A DNA stretch of 64,000 nucleotides from Acidihalobacter aeolianus (GCF_001753165.1 NZ_CP017448.1:762462-826461), one strand, 5' to 3'. Shown: positions 16,565 through 26,514, counted from the first letter of the stretch. Numbers and translations are program-made. The notes: generated by a model not told the origin, from the letters alone.

Positions 16565-17791
16565 GTGGCGTATGCTGCTGCCCCCGGCGTCAGCAAGGAC
16601 TCCTGCTTGAGGCAATCCCGCGATACCGTTGCTGCAACTGCGGGCATCAGCCCGGCGCTGGTGCTGACCATGGCCGTCGCCACCGGGATGACGGTGGCCA
16701 ACATCTACTATGCGCAGCCGCTGCTCGATACCCTGGCCAAGGCCTTCGGCGTACCGGTACACACTGCCGGCCTGATCGTCACGGTCACCCAGCTCGGTTA
16801 TGCGGCCGGGTTGATGTTCCTGGTGCCACTCGGCGACCTGCTCGAACGTCGGCGGCTCGTCGTGACGGTGACCGTACTGACCAGCGGCGCGCTGGTGTTC
16901 GCTGCGATGGCGCCGGATATCGGCCTTTTCTTCGCCGCGTCTCTCGCGATCGGCGTCACGTCCGTGGTGGTGCAGATTCTGGTACCGTTCGCCGCGCATC
17001 TGGCGGCCGATCATGCGCGCGGGCGGGTGGTCGGGCGGGTGATGAGCGGGTTGCTGCTCGGCATCCTGCTGGCGCGCACGGTGTCCGGCCTGATGGCCGA
17101 CGCCTTCGGCTGGCGCAGCATCTTCTGGCTGGCCGCCGGCGTCATGCTGATCCAGGCGCTGGTGCTCGCCCGGGTGCTGCCGGCCGATCCCGGCAAGGCT
17201 CGCGTACCTTATCCTGAGCTGTTGCGTTCGGTGCTCCACCTGCTGCGCGACGAGCCCGTGCTGCGCCGACGGATCGTCTACGGGGTGTGCGTGTTCGCGA
17301 GCTTCAGCGCGCTGTGGACCGCATTGCCGTTTCTGCTCGCCTCCCCGCCCTATGGCTACAGCCTGGCCGACATCGGCGCGTTCGGCTTGCTCGGGGTGGC
17401 CGGCGCGATGGCCGCCTCCGTGGCCGGCCATCTGCACGACCGCGGACATGCGCGCATCGCCACCGGGGGCGCGCTCGCCCTGGTGATGCTGGCCTTCGCG
17501 CTGATGGGGGTCTTCCCGCATGCGCTGGCCGCCCTGGTGGTCGGCATCGTGGTGCTGGATCTGGGGGTACAGGGTACGCAGATCCTGAATCAGAGTGCGA
17601 TCTACCAGCTACGTCCCGAGGCGCGCAGCCGTCTGACCACCGCGTACATGACCTGCTACTTCGCCGGCGGCGCGGCCGGTTCGGCCGGGGCGGCCTACGC
17701 CTACAGCCTGGCGGGCTGGACGGGTGTTGCCGCCGTCGGCACGGCGGCGCCGCTGCTGGCGCTGCTCTACTGGCTGAGCGATCGGATCTGA
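16565..17791 (+). CDS. Major facilitator superfamily transporter
   Basis: A 408-residue inner-membrane protein with about 12 hydrophobic segments. The cytoplasmic loop between segments 2 and 3 (PLGDLLERRRLV) is the MFS motif A, and the region around VANIYYAQPLLDTLA is typical of the drug/sugar-efflux type MFS proteins resembling YgaY/NepI. The substrate is unknown. The start is the GTG at 16565 after a GGAG-containing stretch; a TTG at 16610 with AAGGA before it is an alternative. It sits 33 bp after the LOV protein and 37 bp before a LysE-type exporter on the same strand, so an efflux operon is possible. Confidence 0.85.
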   Translation: MAYAAAPGVSKDSCLRQSRDTVAATAGISPALVLTMAVATGMTVANIYYAQPLLDTLAKAFGVPVHTAGLIVTVTQLGYAAGLMFLVPLGDLLERRRLVVTVTVLTSGALVFAAMAPDIGLFFAASLAIGVTSVVVQILVPFAAHLAADHARGRVVGRVMSGLLLGILLARTVSGLMADAFGWRSIFWLAAGVMLIQALVLARVLPADPGKARVPYPELLRSVLHLLRDEPVLRRRIVYGVCVFASFSALWTALPFLLASPPYGYSLADIGAFGLLGVAGAMAASVAGHLHDRGHARIATGGALALVMLAFALMGVFPHALAALVVGIVVLDLGVQGTQILNQSAIYQLRPEARSRLTTAYMTCYFAGGAAGSAGAAYAYSLAGWTGVAAVGTAAPLLALLYWLSDRI

Positions 17792-17828
17792 GGTATCGCA
17801 TGCGCGCGCCGCGTCTGGAGCAGACGAG

Positions 17829-18467
17829 ATGATGAACCTGCAGCTATGGCTGGTCTTCGCGCTGACGGTGTTCGTGCTGAGCATGATCCCAGGCCCGTGC
17901 ATGCTGCTCGCCGCCACGCACGGCATGCATCACGGCAGCCGGCGGACCCTGGTCACCACCGCGGGCGCGCTGTCGGCGCTGGTGTTGATGATGCTGGCAT
18001 CGGCGGCCGGGCTGGGCGCACTGTTTGCGGCCTCGGCACCGGCCTTCGCGGCGGTGAAGTGGGCGGGAGCCGCCTATCTCGTGTATCTCGGCGTGCGCAC
18101 CTGGCGCTCCGGCGGGCAGGAGGGCGTCGGCCTGCGGTTGGCGGGCGAGGAGGGTGTGCGGCGATCCGCCTGGCAGCGCTACCGGCAGGGCTTTGCCGTC
18201 GCCGCGAGCAATCCCAAGGCGATCGTGTTCTTCGGCGCGCTGTTCCCCCAGTTCATCGACCCGACGCGGCCGCAGGCGGTGCAGTACGCGTTGCTGTGCG
18301 CCACCTTCGTGAGCATCGAGACGGCCTGGCAGATGGCCTATGCCTTCGGCGGCATGCGTCTCGCCGCATGGTTCGGCGATCCCGGGCGGTTGCGCACGTT
18401 CAATCGCCTGAGCGGCGGGATGTTCGTGGGTCTCGGCGTGCTGCTGTCGACGGTGCACCGCAGCTGA
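17829..18467 (+). CDS. LysE/RhtB-family amino acid exporter
   Basis: A 212-residue inner-membrane protein with the LysE fold: about six hydrophobic segments, the N-terminal SMIPGPCMLL motif that carries the family Pro-Gly-Pro, the central AAYLVYLGVRTWR segment and ASNPKAIVFFGALFPQF. The family exports amino acids or derivatives; the substrate is not predictable. GGAG lies 8 nt before the ATG. Its stop is 4 nt from the stop of the convergent aldehyde dehydrogenase. Confidence 0.92.
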   Translation: MMNLQLWLVFALTVFVLSMIPGPCMLLAATHGMHHGSRRTLVTTAGALSALVLMMLASAAGLGALFAASAPAFAAVKWAGAAYLVYLGVRTWRSGGQEGVGLRLAGEEGVRRSAWQRYRQGFAVAASNPKAIVFFGALFPQFIDPTRPQAVQYALLCATFVSIETAWQMAYAFGGMRLAAWFGDPGRLRTFNRLSGGMFVGLGVLLSTVHRS

Positions 18468-18471
18468 GGTT

Positions 18472-19848
18472 TCAGCCCGGTCCCTCGACCCACACCGAGT
18501 GGACGTTGACGAACTCGCGGATGCCGTGAATCGACAGTTCGCGTCCGTAACCCGAATGGCGGATGCCGCCGAAGGGCATGCGCGGATCGGACTTCGACAT
18601 CGTGTTGACGAAGGCCGCGCCCGATTCGATGCCCTCGGCCGCGATGCGCTCGCCGCGGACGAGGTCGCGTGTCCACACCGCACCCGACAGGCCGAATTCG
18701 GTGCCGTTGGCCACGCGCAGCGCCTCGGCCTCGTCGCGCACGCGGATCAGCGTGGCGACCGGGCCGAACAGTTCCTCGGACCAGGCGGCCATGCCCGGTT
18801 CCACATCGGTCAGCACCGTCGGGGGGTAATAGGCGCCGGGACCCGCCGGGACCTCGCCGCCGACCAGGATGCGTGCGCCGGTGATCGCGCTGCGCCGCAC
18901 CTGGTCGGCGAGTTCGTCGCGCAGGTCGATGCGCGCCATCGGGCCGACCTGGGTATCGGGGTTGCGGGGATCGCCCATGCGCAGTCTGCCGACCGCCTCG
19001 ACGAACTTGCGCTCGAAGGCGTCGTAGACCTCGTCCACCACGATGAAGCGCTTGGCGGCGATGCAACTCTGCCCGCCGTTCTGAAAACGGGCAATAACTC
19101 CAACCTCGACGGCACGTTCGAGATCGGCGTCCTCGAGCACGATGTAGGGGTCCGATCCGCCGAGTTCGAGCACGCATTTCTTCAGCGCCCGCCCCGCCTC
19201 GGAGGCCACTGCGCGGCCGGCACGCACGCTGGAGGTGATGCTGACCGCGGCGATGCGCGGGTCGTGGATTGCCGCGGTCGTTTCCGGAATATCGACCAGC
19301 AGGCTGCGGAACAGGTGCTTGGGGAATCCGGCCTCGCGGAATGTACGCTCCAGCGCCAGGCTGCAGCCGAACACGTTGGGCGCGTGCTTGAGCACGGCGC
19401 CGTTGCCCGCCATCATCGCCGGCGCGGCGAAGCGCAGTACCTGCCAGAAGGGGTAGTTCCAGGGCATGATCGCCAGCACCACGCCGAGCGGCCGGAAGTT
19501 CACGTAACTGCGATAGGCCTCGGTCTTGACCGGCTCCGGACGCAGGAATGCCTCGGCATGGTCGGCGTAGAAGCGGCAGACCCAGGCGCACTTTTCCACC
19601 TCGGCGACACCCTGGGCGTGCAGCTTGCCCATCTCGTGGCTCATCAGCGTGGCGAATTCGTCCTTGGCTTCGACCAGCCGGTCGGCCAGCGCGTGGAAAC
19701 GCGCGGCGCGTTCGGCAAAGTCGGTGGCAGCCCATTCACGCTGTGCCGCCACGGCCCGGTTCAGTGTGTCGTTGATTTGGTCGGCGCTCATCGCGTCGTA
19801 GGTGGTGACCGTTTCGCCGGTGGCGGGATCGATGCTCCGGAATGACAT
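18472..19848 (-). CDS. NAD(P)-dependent aldehyde dehydrogenase, succinate-semialdehyde dehydrogenase type
   Basis: A 458-residue soluble enzyme that oxidises an aldehyde to the acid. It shows PWNYPFWQ (cofactor-site strand), VLELGGSDP containing the general-base Glu, and QNGGQSCIAAKR containing the catalytic Cys, then EELFGPVA and the C-terminal FGGIRHSGYGREL. Overall it resembles the GabD/Sad subgroup, but the substrate is not fixed by sequence. The ATG at 19848 has AGGAG 8 nt upstream; an in-frame start at 19887 lacks a binding site. It is followed at the 3' side by a convergent LysE gene and preceded by a 306-bp gap. Confidence 0.9.
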   Translation of the reverse strand: MSFRSIDPATGETVTTYDAMSADQINDTLNRAVAAQREWAATDFAERAARFHALADRLVEAKDEFATLMSHEMGKLHAQGVAEVEKCAWVCRFYADHAEAFLRPEPVKTEAYRSYVNFRPLGVVLAIMPWNYPFWQVLRFAAPAMMAGNGAVLKHAPNVFGCSLALERTFREAGFPKHLFRSLLVDIPETTAAIHDPRIAAVSITSSVRAGRAVASEAGRALKKCVLELGGSDPYIVLEDADLERAVEVGVIARFQNGGQSCIAAKRFIVVDEVYDAFERKFVEAVGRLRMGDPRNPDTQVGPMARIDLRDELADQVRRSAITGARILVGGEVPAGPGAYYPPTVLTDVEPGMAAWSEELFGPVATLIRVRDEAEALRVANGTEFGLSGAVWTRDLVRGERIAAEGIESGAAFVNTMSKSDPRMPFGGIRHSGYGRELSIHGIREFVNVHSVWVEGPG

Positions 19849-20154
19849 GCAGACTCCTCTTTGTATTATTTTTTTGCCGCTTTGCACAGCGGTCCTGGCG
19901 GTTCATGCGTCGCTCGTCCGTACACGCGTGCTTGCTATGCACACGGCTATACGATAGCCCGACCTGGCTCAATAGGGCAGTACACCATGGCGGTGCCATC
20001 GGACACTGAATCGCAAGGACCAAGTTTAGCGTAACCGTGCCGGATTCTTAGAGAGTTGCCGATTGCACGTGTGCAGTCCGGATTGGCACCCGGTACTCGC
20101 GAAGATTCTCCAGCGCTGGAGGCGAAGGAGGGGGCAGATAACCGCGGGTAAGAA
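19849..20154. other. Intergenic region upstream of the aldehyde dehydrogenase
   Basis: 306 bp between two minus-strand genes, expected to hold the dehydrogenase promoter. Small inverted repeats are present: ATGGC-GGT-GCCAT around 19987-19998 and TGCAC-GT-GTGCA at 20064-20075. No gene is supported. Confidence 0.4.
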
Positions 20155-21636
20155 TCAGATCAGGCGTTCGGCCAGCGGGACGATCTGCGGGTGACCCCCG
20201 ACCAGCAGGCAATGCTGTCGGGTCAGTGCGCGTGGGTGGGCGGCGCCGCAGCTATGCGCAATCGTTTCCAGGCCGTGCCGCATTTCCGCCACGTAATTGG
20301 CGACACGCACCGATTTTTCCCGCGGGTCGAGACCGCGCTGTAGGCGAGCGTTGTGCGTGGTGATGCCCGTCGGGCAGGTATTGCGGTTGCAGCGCAGGGC
20401 CTGGATGCAGCCGAGCGCGAACATGAAGCCGCGTGCGCTGACCACGAAGTCGGCGCCGGCGCAGAAGGCCCAGGCCATTTCCACCGGGGTCACCAGCTTG
20501 CCCGAGGCGACGATGCGCACGCGCTCGCGCAGGCCATGTCGTTCGAGCGCATCGACGACCGCCGGCAGGGCGTGGCGCAGCGGCAGGCCGACGGCGTCGA
20601 TCAGCGCGAGCGGTGCCGCACCGGTGCCGCCCTCGGCCCCGTCCACGGTGATGAAGTCGGGGGCGGACTCGATGCCGCGCTGTCGGATCGCCTCGCCCAG
20701 TTCGTCCAGCCAGGCCGGGTTGCCCAGCACGAACTTGATCCCGGTCGGCTTGCCGGTGACGGCGCGCACGTGGGCAATGAATTCCAGCAGTTCGCCGCTG
20801 TCGCCGATCTCGGGATGGCGGTTGGGTGAGAGGGAGTCGGTGCCGGGCTCGATGCCGCGGATACGCGCGATCTCGGGCGTGACCTTGGCGGCGGGGAGGA
20901 TGCCGCCCTTGCCCGGCTTGGCGCCCTGGCTGAGCTTGATCTCGAACATGCGCACCTGGGGGTGGTCCGCGATTTCGCGCAGCCGTGTCTCGCTCAGGCG
21001 GCCGTCGGTCTCGCGAACGCCGTACTTGGCTGTGCCGATCTGGAAGACCAGATCGCAGCCGCCTTCCAGGTGATAGGGCGAGAGGCCGCCTTCGCCAGTG
21101 TTCATCCAGCATCCGGCCAGTGCCGCGCCCTGCGACAGCGCCCGTACTGCAGGGGCTGAAATCGCACCGTAGCTCATGCCCGAAATATTGATCAGCGACG
21201 GAGCGGCGTAGGGCTGCGGGCAGCCCGCGCCGATGAGCAGCGGCGGGGATGGATGGGCGTCGCGCTCCAGCACGGGATAGGGCGAATTGACGAACAGTAC
21301 GGTGCCTGACTGCAGCAGCGGCTGGGTCGAGCCGAAGGCGACCGTATTGTTGCCGCCGCGTGCAGAACGATAGATCCATTCGCGTTCAGCGCGGTTGAAG
21401 GGCAGTTCCTCGCGATCGAGTGCGAAGAAATACTGACGGAAGAACTCGCCGAGCTTGGTGAACAGGCCGCGGAAGCGGCCGAGCACGGGGAAGTTGTGGC
21501 GGATCGCGTTACTCGTCTGGGCGAGATCGACGGCGAACAGCACTACGATGCCCAGTGCGACAAGTCCGACGACGAGGATGAAACTGGTGGCGAGGATGTC
21601 CGGCGTACGCCGGACGATATCCATGATGGGATCCAT
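20155..21636 (-). CDS. Glutamate-synthase-like FMN-binding protein with N-terminal membrane anchor
   Basis: A 493-residue protein. Residues about 13-38 form one strongly hydrophobic segment, followed by the FMN-binding central domain of glutamate synthase large subunits: NISGMSYGAIS, NTGEGGLSPYH, KLSQGAKPGKGG, ITVDGAEGGTGAAP and a CNRNTCPTG cluster-type motif near 425. It lacks the amidotransferase and C-terminal domains of true GltB, so it should not act alone as glutamate synthase. Stand-alone members are widespread and their reaction is not established. It is surrounded by unrelated minus-strand genes, so context gives no substrate. Confidence 0.88.
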   Translation of the reverse strand: MDPIMDIVRRTPDILATSFILVVGLVALGIVVLFAVDLAQTSNAIRHNFPVLGRFRGLFTKLGEFFRQYFFALDREELPFNRAEREWIYRSARGGNNTVAFGSTQPLLQSGTVLFVNSPYPVLERDAHPSPPLLIGAGCPQPYAAPSLINISGMSYGAISAPAVRALSQGAALAGCWMNTGEGGLSPYHLEGGCDLVFQIGTAKYGVRETDGRLSETRLREIADHPQVRMFEIKLSQGAKPGKGGILPAAKVTPEIARIRGIEPGTDSLSPNRHPEIGDSGELLEFIAHVRAVTGKPTGIKFVLGNPAWLDELGEAIRQRGIESAPDFITVDGAEGGTGAAPLALIDAVGLPLRHALPAVVDALERHGLRERVRIVASGKLVTPVEMAWAFCAGADFVVSARGFMFALGCIQALRCNRNTCPTGITTHNARLQRGLDPREKSVRVANYVAEMRHGLETIAHSCGAAHPRALTRQHCLLVGGHPQIVPLAERLI

Positions 21637-21728
21637 GCGGTCGAAATCCGAGGGTGGTAGAGAGTGTCGCCCTGGTGGCGGCAGGATACACTGATTGAAA
21701 TATCTTATTTATTGATATTTCTATTCTA

Positions 21729-24419
21729 TTAGATGGCGGGCGGGGCGTTTGGTTCGCCCGCCGCATCCTGTAGGTCTTTGAATCTGATCTGATCGGCGGG
21801 AAGAGGGCGGCTGAAATAATAGCCCTGGTATTGGTCGCAGTCTTGAGCGCGCAGGAAGTCGAGCTGATCGAATGTTTCGACACCTTCGGCAACCACTCGG
21901 ATCTTCAGGCTGTGCGCCATGGCGATGATGGCCTTCACCAGTGCGGCGTCATCGCGATCGTTCACCAGATCGCGGATGAACGACTGATCGATCTTGAGTT
22001 TGTCGATCGGGAATCGCTTGAGATAGCTGAGACTGGAATAGCCGGTGCCGAAGTCGTCCAGGGAGAACTCAACGCCCATCTCCTTGAGAGACTGGAGCAT
22101 GCGGATCGATGTGTCCAGGTTTTCCATGATCACGCTTTCGGTAATTTCCATGCCGAGGCGTTGCGGGTTGGCGCCGGTGCGTTCGATGGTGTTCGCGAAC
22201 TGTTTGACCATGTCGCTTTGGCGGAACTGTCGCGGTGACAGGTTGACTACCACCCTGCCAGAGAACAGGCCATCGTTATCCCATTTCTGTATCTGCTTGC
22301 AGGCTGTTTCGAGCACCCATTCGCCGATCGGCAGGATCAGCGAGGATTCTTCGGCAACTGGGATGAATTGCGCGGGCGAGATAGGACCCATCTTCGTATG
22401 CGTCCAGCGCAACAGGGCTTCGAGAGCCACAATTCGGTGGTTTTTGACGTCAACGATGGGTTGATAGAAAAGAGCCAGTTCCTCATGTTCAAGCGCATGC
22501 CGCAGGTTGTTCTCCAGCATCAGCCGATGGGCCGCTTTGGCATCCATGTCCGGTGAATAGAACCGGCAGTTGTTGCGCCCCGAAGCCTTTGCCTGATACA
22601 TCGCCGTATCGCTGTTCTTCAGCAGGGCAGTGACGTCCTCCCCGTCCTCTGGATAGATCGCGATGCCGAGGCTCGCGCCGCTGTGCAGCTCGTGTCCATC
22701 AATGTGATACGGCTGGGTGAGCGCTTCGATGATTTTATGTACAGCAATGCTCGCATCGTCGGGTTCTTGGATACGCGAAAGGATGACAATGAATTCGTCG
22801 CCACCCTGGCGGGCTACGGTATCGTCTTCCCGTAGGCATGCTTGTAGACGCAGGGCCACGGCACGCAACATGTCGTCCCCAACATTGTGCCCAAGGGAAT
22901 CGTTGATCGTCTTGAAGTCATTGAGATCGATGTAGACAACCGCAAAACGCTCGCGGTAGCGATGGTTGGCGTGGATGGCTTGCTTGATGCGGTCTTCGAG
23001 GAGTGTGCGGTTGGGCAGACCGGTTAGCGGGTCGTGTGAGGCGATGTGCAGGATGCGCGCCTCCGCCTCCTTGCGGTGGGTGATGTCCTGCAGGGCGAGG
23101 ATAAACTTGCGTTGGCCGCCTAGCACCATTTCACTGAGTCTGGCCTCGACAGGGAATGTGTCGCCATCGCGACGCAGGGCCTGGATTTCGAAGCTTTCAT
23201 GCGCAGTGTTCAGATTGTCTCGCGAAATGTAGTTGGTGAAATGCTGCTCGAATTCGGGATGGCTTGCAGGTGGCAGCAAGTCGCGCACGCCAGCGCCCAG
23301 CAGTTCGCCGGCTGGGTAGCGGAATAACCTTTCGGCGACCGGGTTGACTGATTCTATGGTGCCTCCATCGGACAATGTGACGAGGCCCTCGTCGATATTG
23401 TCGAGGATGGTGCGAGTGCGCGTCTCGCTATCGCGCAAGCGCTCGCTGGCCTGGAGGGCCTCGCTTTCGGAGAGTGCCAGTTTCCTGACCAACGGGGTCA
23501 CCAACCAGTAGAGCAGGAGAATGCCGGCAGCCAGGAAAAACAGCAGCATGATGCTGACCTCGCGGACCTGCCGGTAGATGGGTGCATAGAGTTCGTTGCT
23601 GTCGACCTTGAGCACCATGCCCAGGCCGAGGTTTTCGAGCGGCGCGCAGGCAGCGACGACCTCTCGCCCACGATAATCGCTCGTGGTGACTGTGCCGGAG
23701 CGTCCTTCGAAGGTGTAGGCCATGGGTAGCTTTCGCCCGTTGGCCAGAGGGGGTACGTCGCGATAGACGCGTCCGCTAAGCACGGTTGGGAAGCACTGCA
23801 TGCCTTGTCGTGTGTTGCCGCAAACCACGAGTTCACCCGTCCTGCCGAGGGTTTGCGTCTCATAGAGCATTTGAGTGGCATCGGGCAACGGCGACTCGGC
23901 CTGGACGTAGCCTATCAGTCGATGACTGGCATCTAACATTGGGCTTTCTTGGGCAAGGATGAATCCTGCATCGTTCCACATCAGTTGCGAGGGTGTTGCT
24001 GTCTTCAGTAGTACGCTCAGCTGCGACTGAACAATCCTGTTTCCGGCAGAGGCCACCACGCGACGGTCGGGCATCAGAAAACGCACCATGGAAAAATCGT
24101 TGGGCAGGAAGGTGTCTGCCGCGAGCTGAATGGACCGCTGCGCTGCGGGGTTGGTGGGATCGATATCGAGCCGTTTGAGTTGGGTGATGATATACGGGCG
24201 TGTTGCGATCAACTTGAGTGTTCTGGTGCGCTGCTGAATCTTGGCGCTGAACAGCCGCATTCGGGTTTCCAGAGACAACAGCAGGCTGCGGTTGACGATG
24301 TTCTCCGCCTGATCCTCCATGACCAGAAAAATAGAAATGCTCGCCACCAGCGTAAGAGTGACGAGGATCAGACCCGCGATAATGCTGATGCGACGCTCGC
24401 GACGCTTTCGGGAGGCCAT
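21729..24419 (-). CDS. Cache-PAS-GGDEF-EAL dual-domain cyclic-di-GMP protein
   Basis: An 896-residue inner-membrane sensor. A basic N-terminus leads to membrane span 1 (about 12-33), a periplasmic Cache-like sensor (about 40-280), span 2 (about 288-310), a PAS domain (about 335-450), GGDEF (about 455-625) and EAL (about 640-885). The cyclase half has RQGGDEFIV and the upstream REDD inhibitory site. The phosphodiesterase half has VALEALLRW, NLSPRQF, EITES, SLDDFGTGYSSL, KIDQSF, AEGVET and QGYYFSRPL, all intact. It may therefore make or break cyclic di-GMP depending on periplasmic signal. It is transcribed alone; the upstream neighbour gap is 99 bp. Confidence 0.93.
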   Translation of the reverse strand: MASRKRRERRISIIAGLILVTLTLVASISIFLVMEDQAENIVNRSLLLSLETRMRLFSAKIQQRTRTLKLIATRPYIITQLKRLDIDPTNPAAQRSIQLAADTFLPNDFSMVRFLMPDRRVVASAGNRIVQSQLSVLLKTATPSQLMWNDAGFILAQESPMLDASHRLIGYVQAESPLPDATQMLYETQTLGRTGELVVCGNTRQGMQCFPTVLSGRVYRDVPPLANGRKLPMAYTFEGRSGTVTTSDYRGREVVAACAPLENLGLGMVLKVDSNELYAPIYRQVREVSIMLLFFLAAGILLLYWLVTPLVRKLALSESEALQASERLRDSETRTRTILDNIDEGLVTLSDGGTIESVNPVAERLFRYPAGELLGAGVRDLLPPASHPEFEQHFTNYISRDNLNTAHESFEIQALRRDGDTFPVEARLSEMVLGGQRKFILALQDITHRKEAEARILHIASHDPLTGLPNRTLLEDRIKQAIHANHRYRERFAVVYIDLNDFKTINDSLGHNVGDDMLRAVALRLQACLREDDTVARQGGDEFIVILSRIQEPDDASIAVHKIIEALTQPYHIDGHELHSGASLGIAIYPEDGEDVTALLKNSDTAMYQAKASGRNNCRFYSPDMDAKAAHRLMLENNLRHALEHEELALFYQPIVDVKNHRIVALEALLRWTHTKMGPISPAQFIPVAEESSLILPIGEWVLETACKQIQKWDNDGLFSGRVVVNLSPRQFRQSDMVKQFANTIERTGANPQRLGMEITESVIMENLDTSIRMLQSLKEMGVEFSLDDFGTGYSSLSYLKRFPIDKLKIDQSFIRDLVNDRDDAALVKAIIAMAHSLKIRVVAEGVETFDQLDFLRAQDCDQYQGYYFSRPLPADQIRFKDLQDAAGEPNAPPAI

Positions 24420-24518
24420 CCGAGGTTGTGCCTCATGGTGAACCGGTTGCCTGGTATATCTCTTATGAGTTGACTATAGCAGCCGGCTGAACGAAAGCGA
24501 CGCGAGTTGTTTGCGAAC

Positions 24519-25364
24519 TCAGGGCGTGGCCAGGCGACCGCTTTGGTAATCCTCGAACGCCTGCCGGATCTCAGTCTGCGTATTCATCACGAAGGGTCCG
24601 TAGCGGACGATAGGCTCGTCGAGCGGGGCGCCAGCGGCGTAGAGGAAGCGGGCGCCTTCTACGCCGGCCTGTAGGGAGAGCTTCCCCTCGCCGGAAACGA
24701 CGGCGAGTTGGCCGCGCCGGACCGAGGTCCCGGCGGTGTCGTGCAGGTCGCCTTCGAGCAATATCAGGAAGCCGGCATATCCGCTCGGTTCGGCGCGCGT
24801 GAAGCGCCCTTCCGGTCCGAGTTCGACGTCGAGGTAAACGATGTCGGTGAGCGTTTCGGCGGCACCGTCGGTGTCTGCATGACGCCCGGCGATCACGCGT
24901 ACCCGAGCGTCCCCATCCTCGATCGCCGGGATACGTTCGGGTGCGATGTCCTGGTAGCGGGGCGGGTGCATCTTGAGCCGTGCGGGCAGGTTGACCCATA
25001 GCTGGTAGCCCCACATCAGCCCGGACTCCATTTCCGGCATCTCGCTGTGGATGATGCCGCGGCCGGCGGTCATCCACTGCACGGCGCCCGGCGTCAGCAA
25101 ACCTTCCATGCCGGTCGAGTCGCGGTGACGCATGCGCCCGTGGACCATGTAGGTCACGGTCTCGAATCCGCGGTGCGGGTGAGGCGGGAAGCCGGCGATG
25201 TAGTCGTCGGCGCGCTCGGTGCGGAATTCGTCCAGCAGCAGGAATGGGTCGATGTCCTCCAGCCCGGGCCGGGCGATATAGCGCTTGAGGCGTACGCCGG
25301 CACCGTCGCTGGCGTCCATGCCCTCGACGATGCGGCCGATATGGCGGGTTGAGGTGTCGGTCAT
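24519..25364 (-). CDS. Pirin family protein
   Basis: A 281-residue bicupin. The N-terminal cupin shows the metal-binding set: HPHRGFETVTY (two His), the later HSEM, and acidic residues of the pirin family; the C-terminal cupin is degenerate. Some bacterial pirins have quercetin 2,3-dioxygenase activity; the role here is unknown. AGGAGG stands 8 nt before the ATG. It follows the old yellow enzyme gene by 55 bp on the same strand. This suggests one unit with the ArsR regulator for reactive electrophiles or aromatic compounds. Confidence 0.92.
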   Translation of the reverse strand: MTDTSTRHIGRIVEGMDASDGAGVRLKRYIARPGLEDIDPFLLLDEFRTERADDYIAGFPPHPHRGFETVTYMVHGRMRHRDSTGMEGLLTPGAVQWMTAGRGIIHSEMPEMESGLMWGYQLWVNLPARLKMHPPRYQDIAPERIPAIEDGDARVRVIAGRHADTDGAAETLTDIVYLDVELGPEGRFTRAEPSGYAGFLILLEGDLHDTAGTSVRRGQLAVVSGEGKLSLQAGVEGARFLYAAGAPLDEPIVRYGPFVMNTQTEIRQAFEDYQSGRLATP

Positions 25365-25419
25365 GTCCGTATCCTCCTGTGGCGGCCGGGCGTACCCGGC
25401 CGCCGCGGTTTCGGTTCGA

Positions 25420-26514
25420 TCAGGCGGCGCTGTAGGCCGGATAGTCGATATAGCCCTTCTCGCCGCCCACGTAGAAGGTGTTCTGGTCGTATTCAGCCAG
25501 CGGTGCCCCTGCGGCGAAGCGTGCCGGCAGGTCGGGATTGCTGATGAAGGGTTTGCCGAAGGCCACCATGTCGGCGAGGCCCTGCGCGATCGCTGCGTCG
25601 CCGCGTGCCTGGTCGAAGCCGTTGTTGATGATCAACGTGCCGCGGTAACGCGGGCGGTAGTGTTCGGCCACGTGCGGGATCATGTTGGGAATCTCGTCCA
25701 CGGGGGCGAAGGGTTCCATCAGGTGCAGATAGGCCAGCGCATGATCGTTGAGCCGGTCGATCACGTAGTCGAACTGGCTGCGGTTGTCGCTGCCGGCACC
25801 GATGTTGAAAAGCCCGCTCGGCGACAGACGGATGCCCACGCGATCCGCACCCCATACACCGGCGACGGCCTCCACGACCTCGAACACGATGCGTGCGCGC
25901 TTTTCGACGCTGCCGCCGTATTCGTCGGTGCGCTGATTGCTGGTGTCGATCAGGAACTGATTCAGCAGATAGCCGTTGGCGGCGTGGATTTCGACGCCGT
26001 CGAATCCGGCTTCGAGGGCGCTGCGGGCGGCATGTGTGTAGTCGTCGAGCGTGGAACGGATTTCGGCGAGGCTCAGCGCATGTGGCGTGACCGTCGGCTT
26101 CTGGCTGCCGTCGGGCGCGTAAAGCGTGGTTTCCGGGTTCACCGCGGACGGTGCCACCGGCGGTTTGCCGTCATGGAAATCGGGCAGGGAGATACGGCCG
26201 ACGTGCCACAGCTGGCAGAAAATGCGCCCTCCCGCCGCGTGTACGGCGTCGGTCACCTGCTTCCAGCCGGCAACCTGGGCCGGCGAATACACGCCCGGTG
26301 TGTTGGGATAGCCGACGGCCTGTGGGGATATCTGGCTGCCTTCGCTGATCAGGAGTCCGGCCCCCGCACGCTGTGTGTAATAGGTCGCCTGGATCGAGCC
26401 CGCCGCAAATTCGGGGTTGGTCGCGCGATTGCGGGTCATCGGCGCCATGGCGATACGGTTGGGGAGTTCATAAGGTCCCAGTTTGATCGGACTCAGCAGG
26501 TTCTTGTCTGACAT
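25420..26514 (-). CDS. nemA: Old yellow enzyme family alkene reductase
   Basis: A 364-residue FMN- and NAD(P)H-dependent enzyme that reduces activated alkenes, quinones or nitro compounds. It shows the N-terminal NRIAMAPMTRNR strand, GLLISEGSQIS, FCQLWHVGR, the substrate-contact EIHAANGYLLNQF, NQRTDEYGGSVEKR and the phosphate-binding end FISNPDLPARF. Length and motifs match NemA and xenobiotic reductases. ATG 26514 is chosen because AAGGAG precedes it by 8 nt; a GTG three codons earlier overlaps that site. An inverted repeat that may bind the upstream ArsR regulator lies 71-90 bp before the start. Confidence 0.93.
   Translation of the reverse strand: MSDKNLLSPIKLGPYELPNRIAMAPMTRNRATNPEFAAGSIQATYYTQRAGAGLLISEGSQISPQAVGYPNTPGVYSPAQVAGWKQVTDAVHAAGGRIFCQLWHVGRISLPDFHDGKPPVAPSAVNPETTLYAPDGSQKPTVTPHALSLAEIRSTLDDYTHAARSALEAGFDGVEIHAANGYLLNQFLIDTSNQRTDEYGGSVEKRARIVFEVVEAVAGVWGADRVGIRLSPSGLFNIGAGSDNRSQFDYVIDRLNDHALAYLHLMEPFAPVDEIPNMIPHVAEHYRPRYRGTLIINNGFDQARGDAAIAQGLADMVAFGKPFISNPDLPARFAAGAPLAEYDQNTFYVGGEKGYIDYPAYSAA

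Noticed and set aside
25285-26511. A 408-codon plus-strand open frame opposite the old yellow enzyme and pirin genes
   Set aside because: The minus-strand genes have complete catalytic motifs; the plus frame is a codon-bias shadow.
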